Shown one piece after another: positions 4,533-6,496 of a stretch of 6,496 bases of DNA. The notes below the pieces were generated by a model, which saw only the letters and a list, made by a program, of their open reading frames with translations, did not search any database and was not told the origin of the DNA. How positions within the stretch are numbered: position 1 is the first letter of the stretch; every line of letters starts with the position of its first letter. The position numbers were made by a program, and so were the translations under genes. Source of the DNA: an uncultured Lachnospiraceae bacterium (GTDB lineage: Bacteria; Bacillota; Clostridia; Lachnospirales; Lachnospiraceae); the NCBI GenBank assembly GCA_949076555.1, contig CARUOB010000091.1, forward strand, positions 1 through 6,496, read 5' to 3'.

Positions 4533-6236
4533 TCAGTTCATATATTCCCCGATCACATCCCAGACGTCCGCCGTCTCAAAACCGAGACGCCACGCCGCCA
4601 CGCCCGCGATCTCGTACTTTTCCATAATGTTCAGTTTTACTCTGATGGACTCCGCGTCTTCCAGCCACACCTGACACAGTCTGTCTCCGTCCTGAAATTC
4701 CCCGTAATTCTGGCAGGTCTGCTCGTCCCAGCGCACAGCGATTCCGTGATCCGCCACATAGGTCCGCGCCATTTCCATGCCCACCGCCTGACTGCTTACG
4801 CCGTCCGTTCCGGTTTCCCAAATTCTGGTATAAAACGGAAGTGCGTTGATCACTTTCTCCTTCGGCACATCCGCCACAGTATTTTCGATGCCTTTCTCCA
4901 CGAAGCCGATGGACGCAACGCTTCCCGCCTCGTCACTGCCGTTGTAGTGCTCGTCATATCCCATAATAATGACGTAATCCGCCACCACGCCCTGCTCTGC
5001 ACGGTCGTAATGGTCCGTGTGGTTCATGGGCACATAATTGTCCACAGAAAGCACAATGCCGTATTTTCTACAGGGGATGGATAACTCCCTGATAAACTGG
5101 ACAAAAGGTTCCCCCGCGTCCAGACTGATATTTTCAAAGTCAATGTTGAGGCCGTCCAAATTATATTCCCTAACCGCCGCCAAAAGCTGCAAAATCAGCC
5201 GCCGCCTGTTGGATGTCTTCCCAAGAACCGTGTACATGTCCACATCCACACTGTCCACATTGCCCACAAGCGCCCAGACTTCCAGCCCCATTTCATGCGC
5301 CTTTTCCACATAAGAAGTGGTGGCAAAGCTGCTGAACTCTCCCTCGTTTCCCGTCAGGGTAAACCATGTCGGGGAAATCACGTTTAGTCCCTTCGTCTGC
5401 GAGACAGCCGCCTCCAGCGTGCTATTGCCTTCAACGCCTCCTATCACATGCCAGCCAAGATTGATCTTATAGTCACGCGTATTCGCCTTATACTCAGGTT
5501 CCACATAGTCTGTCACGGGAACCGGCTCTTCCTCCGTCTTTTCGCCCAGCTTTTTGTTTTCCACATAACCGATAAAAGAATCCTGTGTCTTCACCTTCGT
5601 CCATGTTTCCATTTCCTCCAGTACGATCACCTGGTCTCCCGCCGATACATCCGTCAAAATTTCGCTTTTGATGCCGCCCTGATAACGCACCTGCGTGTCT
5701 TTCTTTACGGCCGCGGTCTGACGTCTGTCCCATTCGGTATACACCTGCATATGATTCGGCTCCGTGAAAAGCTCATAGGAAAAATTGGCGTATTTTTTTA
5801 CATAGTCCGCCGCGATGTAGAGCGTCTCCCCTTCGTAACGCGAAACCATGTAATCGCAGCTCTCACCGCTCTCGACAAAGTCCGCATCATAACCGGTAAT
5901 CGTCCCCGTTCCAATCACGTTCGCATAGACCATATCCGGCGTCGTGTACAGAAGGCTGTTCTCCGACTTGTCCTCGTAAAATCTGTCGTTAAAATATTTG
6001 TGCACCGTAGCTATATCGAAATAGCACATGCCGTCAAAAAGTTTCGCGTGCTCTTCTATCTGCTCATCCTGCAGTATAATGGGCACGTCATTCTCCCCCG
6101 CAACGCCGAAATACGCCGTCAGATCTGCTCTTTCTTTTGAATACGAATACTTTTCCAGCAGTTTAGCCCCAAATCCAACTGCACCGATCAATATAATAAG
6201 GATGACCGCAACTATCACCGGAATTATTTTTTTCAT
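4533..6236 (-). CDS. Membrane-anchored GH18-family hydrolase with stalk-like and SH3-like regions
   Basis: The product is 567 aa. MKK and a hydrophobic helix at residues 4-24 form a signal anchor. Residues 50-165 resemble the copper-amine-oxidase-N-like stalk domain common in clostridial surface proteins. Residues 176-230 look like a bacterial SH3 domain (QVRYQGGIKSEILTDVSAGD, then a WTKV strand and FIGYVENKKL). From about 255 to 567 there is a GH18 TIM barrel: SPTWFTL at 288-294, LEVWALVG at 318-325, catalytic motif DGLNIDFEN at 361-369 with acid Glu368, VIIMGYDEHY at 422-431, and the barrel-closing GVAAWRLG at 545-552. The variant DGxNxDxE motif matches the YaaH/SleL-type cortical N-acetylglucosaminidases, so peptidoglycan is the likely substrate rather than chitin; LysM repeats typical of SleL are absent. 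The start at 6236 has AAGGAG 8 nt upstream. An earlier in-frame Met at 6311 lies at or before the predicted transcript start. It is the first gene of the leftward run. Confidence 0.9.
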   Translation of the reverse strand: MKKIIPVIVAVILIILIGAVGFGAKLLEKYSYSKERADLTAYFGVAGENDVPIILQDEQIEEHAKLFDGMCYFDIATVHKYFNDRFYEDKSENSLLYTTPDMVYANVIGTGTITGYDADFVESGESCDYMVSRYEGETLYIAADYVKKYANFSYELFTEPNHMQVYTEWDRRQTAAVKKDTQVRYQGGIKSEILTDVSAGDQVIVLEEMETWTKVKTQDSFIGYVENKKLGEKTEEEPVPVTDYVEPEYKANTRDYKINLGWHVIGGVEGNSTLEAAVSQTKGLNVISPTWFTLTGNEGEFSSFATTSYVEKAHEMGLEVWALVGNVDSVDVDMYTVLGKTSNRRRLILQLLAAVREYNLDGLNIDFENISLDAGEPFVQFIRELSIPCRKYGIVLSVDNYVPMNHTDHYDRAEQGVVADYVIIMGYDEHYNGSDEAGSVASIGFVEKGIENTVADVPKEKVINALPFYTRIWETGTDGVSSQAVGMEMARTYVADHGIAVRWDEQTCQNYGEFQDGDRLCQVWLEDAESIRVKLNIMEKYEIAGVAAWRLGFETADVWDVIGEYMN

Positions 6237-6271
6237 TTGTCCAGCTCCTTTTTGAACGTCTGTCGTAGGAA

Positions 6272-6301
6272 CGGGCAGGGAAGTTTTCCCTCTCCTGCCC
6301 G
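6272..6301 (-). promoter_or_regulatory. Strong hairpin in the 5' leader of the GH18 gene
   Basis: CGGGCA (6272-6277) pairs with TGCCCG (6296-6301), and GGGAA (6278-6282) pairs with TTCCC (6286-6290) around a 3-nt loop. This gives an 11-bp stem interrupted by a 5-nt one-sided bulge (6291-6295). It falls within the predicted 5' untranslated region, about 35 nt before the start codon, with no T-run after it. It could stabilise the message or bind a regulator. Confidence 0.5.
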
Positions 6302-6315
6302 CCGCGTCCACTACG

Positions 6316-6344
6316 ATTATAACAAACTATTCCCTTTCAGTCAT
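6316..6344 (-). promoter_or_regulatory. Sigma-A-type promoter for the leftward gene run
   Basis: On the minus strand a perfect -10 TATAAT (6321-6316) is preceded, with a 17-nt spacer, by a -35 of ATGACT (6344-6339), which matches TTGACA at 4 of 6 positions. Transcription would begin near 6309, giving a leader of roughly 73 nt before the GH18 start at 6236. No other promoter of similar quality was found in the downstream gaps, so it may drive several genes. Confidence 0.7.
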
Positions 6345-6365
6345 TAGTTTTTTTCAGGTAATGAC
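6340..6365. promoter_or_regulatory. Inverted repeat overlapping the -35 box, candidate operator
   Basis: GTCATTA (6340-6346) and TAATGAC (6359-6365) are perfect 7-bp inverted arms separated by 12 nt. The left arm covers most of the -35 box of the leftward promoter (6344-6339). The half-site centres are 19 bp apart, a spacing that could suit a dimeric regulator, though about two helical turns would be more usual. Chance occurrence is possible. Confidence 0.35.
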
Positions 6366-6467
6366 AGCGTCACATAGCGGGAAGCCTCCCAAAACCAACA
6401 CAATAACAGGCCCTCCTTTGCCGTCTCCCAAAAGGATTAACAAAAAAACTATAAAATAACTCAACCG

Positions 6468-6496
6468 TGATATACTAACGGCATATGATATAGGAG
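6468..6496 (+). promoter_or_regulatory. Extended -10 promoter and Shine-Dalgarno of a rightward gene beyond the window
   Basis: TGATATACT (6468-6476) is an extended -10 (TG, one base, then TATACT, 5 of 6 to consensus) with no good -35 at 17-18 nt upstream. The window ends in TAGGAG (6491-6496), which reads as a ribosome-binding site. A divergent plus-strand gene therefore probably starts within about 10 nt of the window edge, with a very short leader. Between the two promoters (6366-6467) I see only a short GGGA/TCCC stem (6379-6390). Confidence 0.5.

Noticed and set aside
5448..6140. Plus-strand open frame of 230 codons opposite the GH18 gene
   Set aside because: It is antisense to a well-supported gene, with basic composition and no motif; a reading-frame shadow.
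6237..6311. N-terminal extension of the GH18 protein by 25 residues
   Set aside because: The upstream Met codon lies at or before the predicted transcript start, and the signal anchor with AAGGAG supports 6236.

Overview
This 6.5 kb window looks like a chromosomal segment of a spore-forming, anaerobic Clostridia, most likely a Lachnospiraceae-type gut bacterium. That placement is an inference from four things: moderate-to-high GC coding sequence, strong AGGAG-type ribosome sites, spore-cortex-type wall enzymes (CwlD, a SleB-family hydrolase, a GH18 hydrolase), and the Firmicutes pairing of sua5 (ywlC) with rpiB. No rRNA, tRNA or CRISPR array is visible.

All six recognisable genes are on the minus strand, so transcription runs from right to left. 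Starting at the right, 6312-6496 is a divergent promoter region. It holds a good leftward promoter (perfect TATAAT) for the first gene and an extended -10 plus Shine-Dalgarno for a rightward gene that begins just past the window. The leftward genes then run: a membrane-anchored GH18 hydrolase with stalk and SH3-like regions (4533-6236); CwlD N-acetylmuramoyl-L-alanine amidase (3654-4382); Sua5-type threonylcarbamoyl-AMP synthase (2523-3572, GTG start); ribose-5-phosphate isomerase B (1991-2422); a secreted protein with a PcsB-like coiled coil joined to a SleB-type hydrolase domain (646-1845); and the N-terminal 161 codons of a C5-cytosine DNA methyltransferase (1-483, TTG start, cut by the window edge). 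Gaps are about 80-160 bp, with no convincing strong terminator inside the run.

Functionally the run mixes wall remodelling (GH18, CwlD, SleB-type) with housekeeping (tRNA t6A synthesis, pentose phosphate pathway). The three wall enzymes are of kinds used in spore cortex maturation and germination or in septal wall cleavage, but their exact roles cannot be read from sequence.

The most unusual parts are two compact hairpin clusters in the gaps at the left end. One (1858-1978) lies directly in front of the SleB-type gene. It has three consecutive perfect hairpins, and the loop of the middle one is perfectly complementary over 8 bases to a segment 2 nt before the ribosome-binding site, so a pseudoknot is possible. 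The other (525-630) lies between that gene and the methyltransferase. It has a 60-bp near-perfect palindrome followed by a GAAA-tetraloop hairpin and a GC-rich hairpin, and its reading frame stays open into the methyltransferase. Both could be dispersed repeat elements or structured RNAs.
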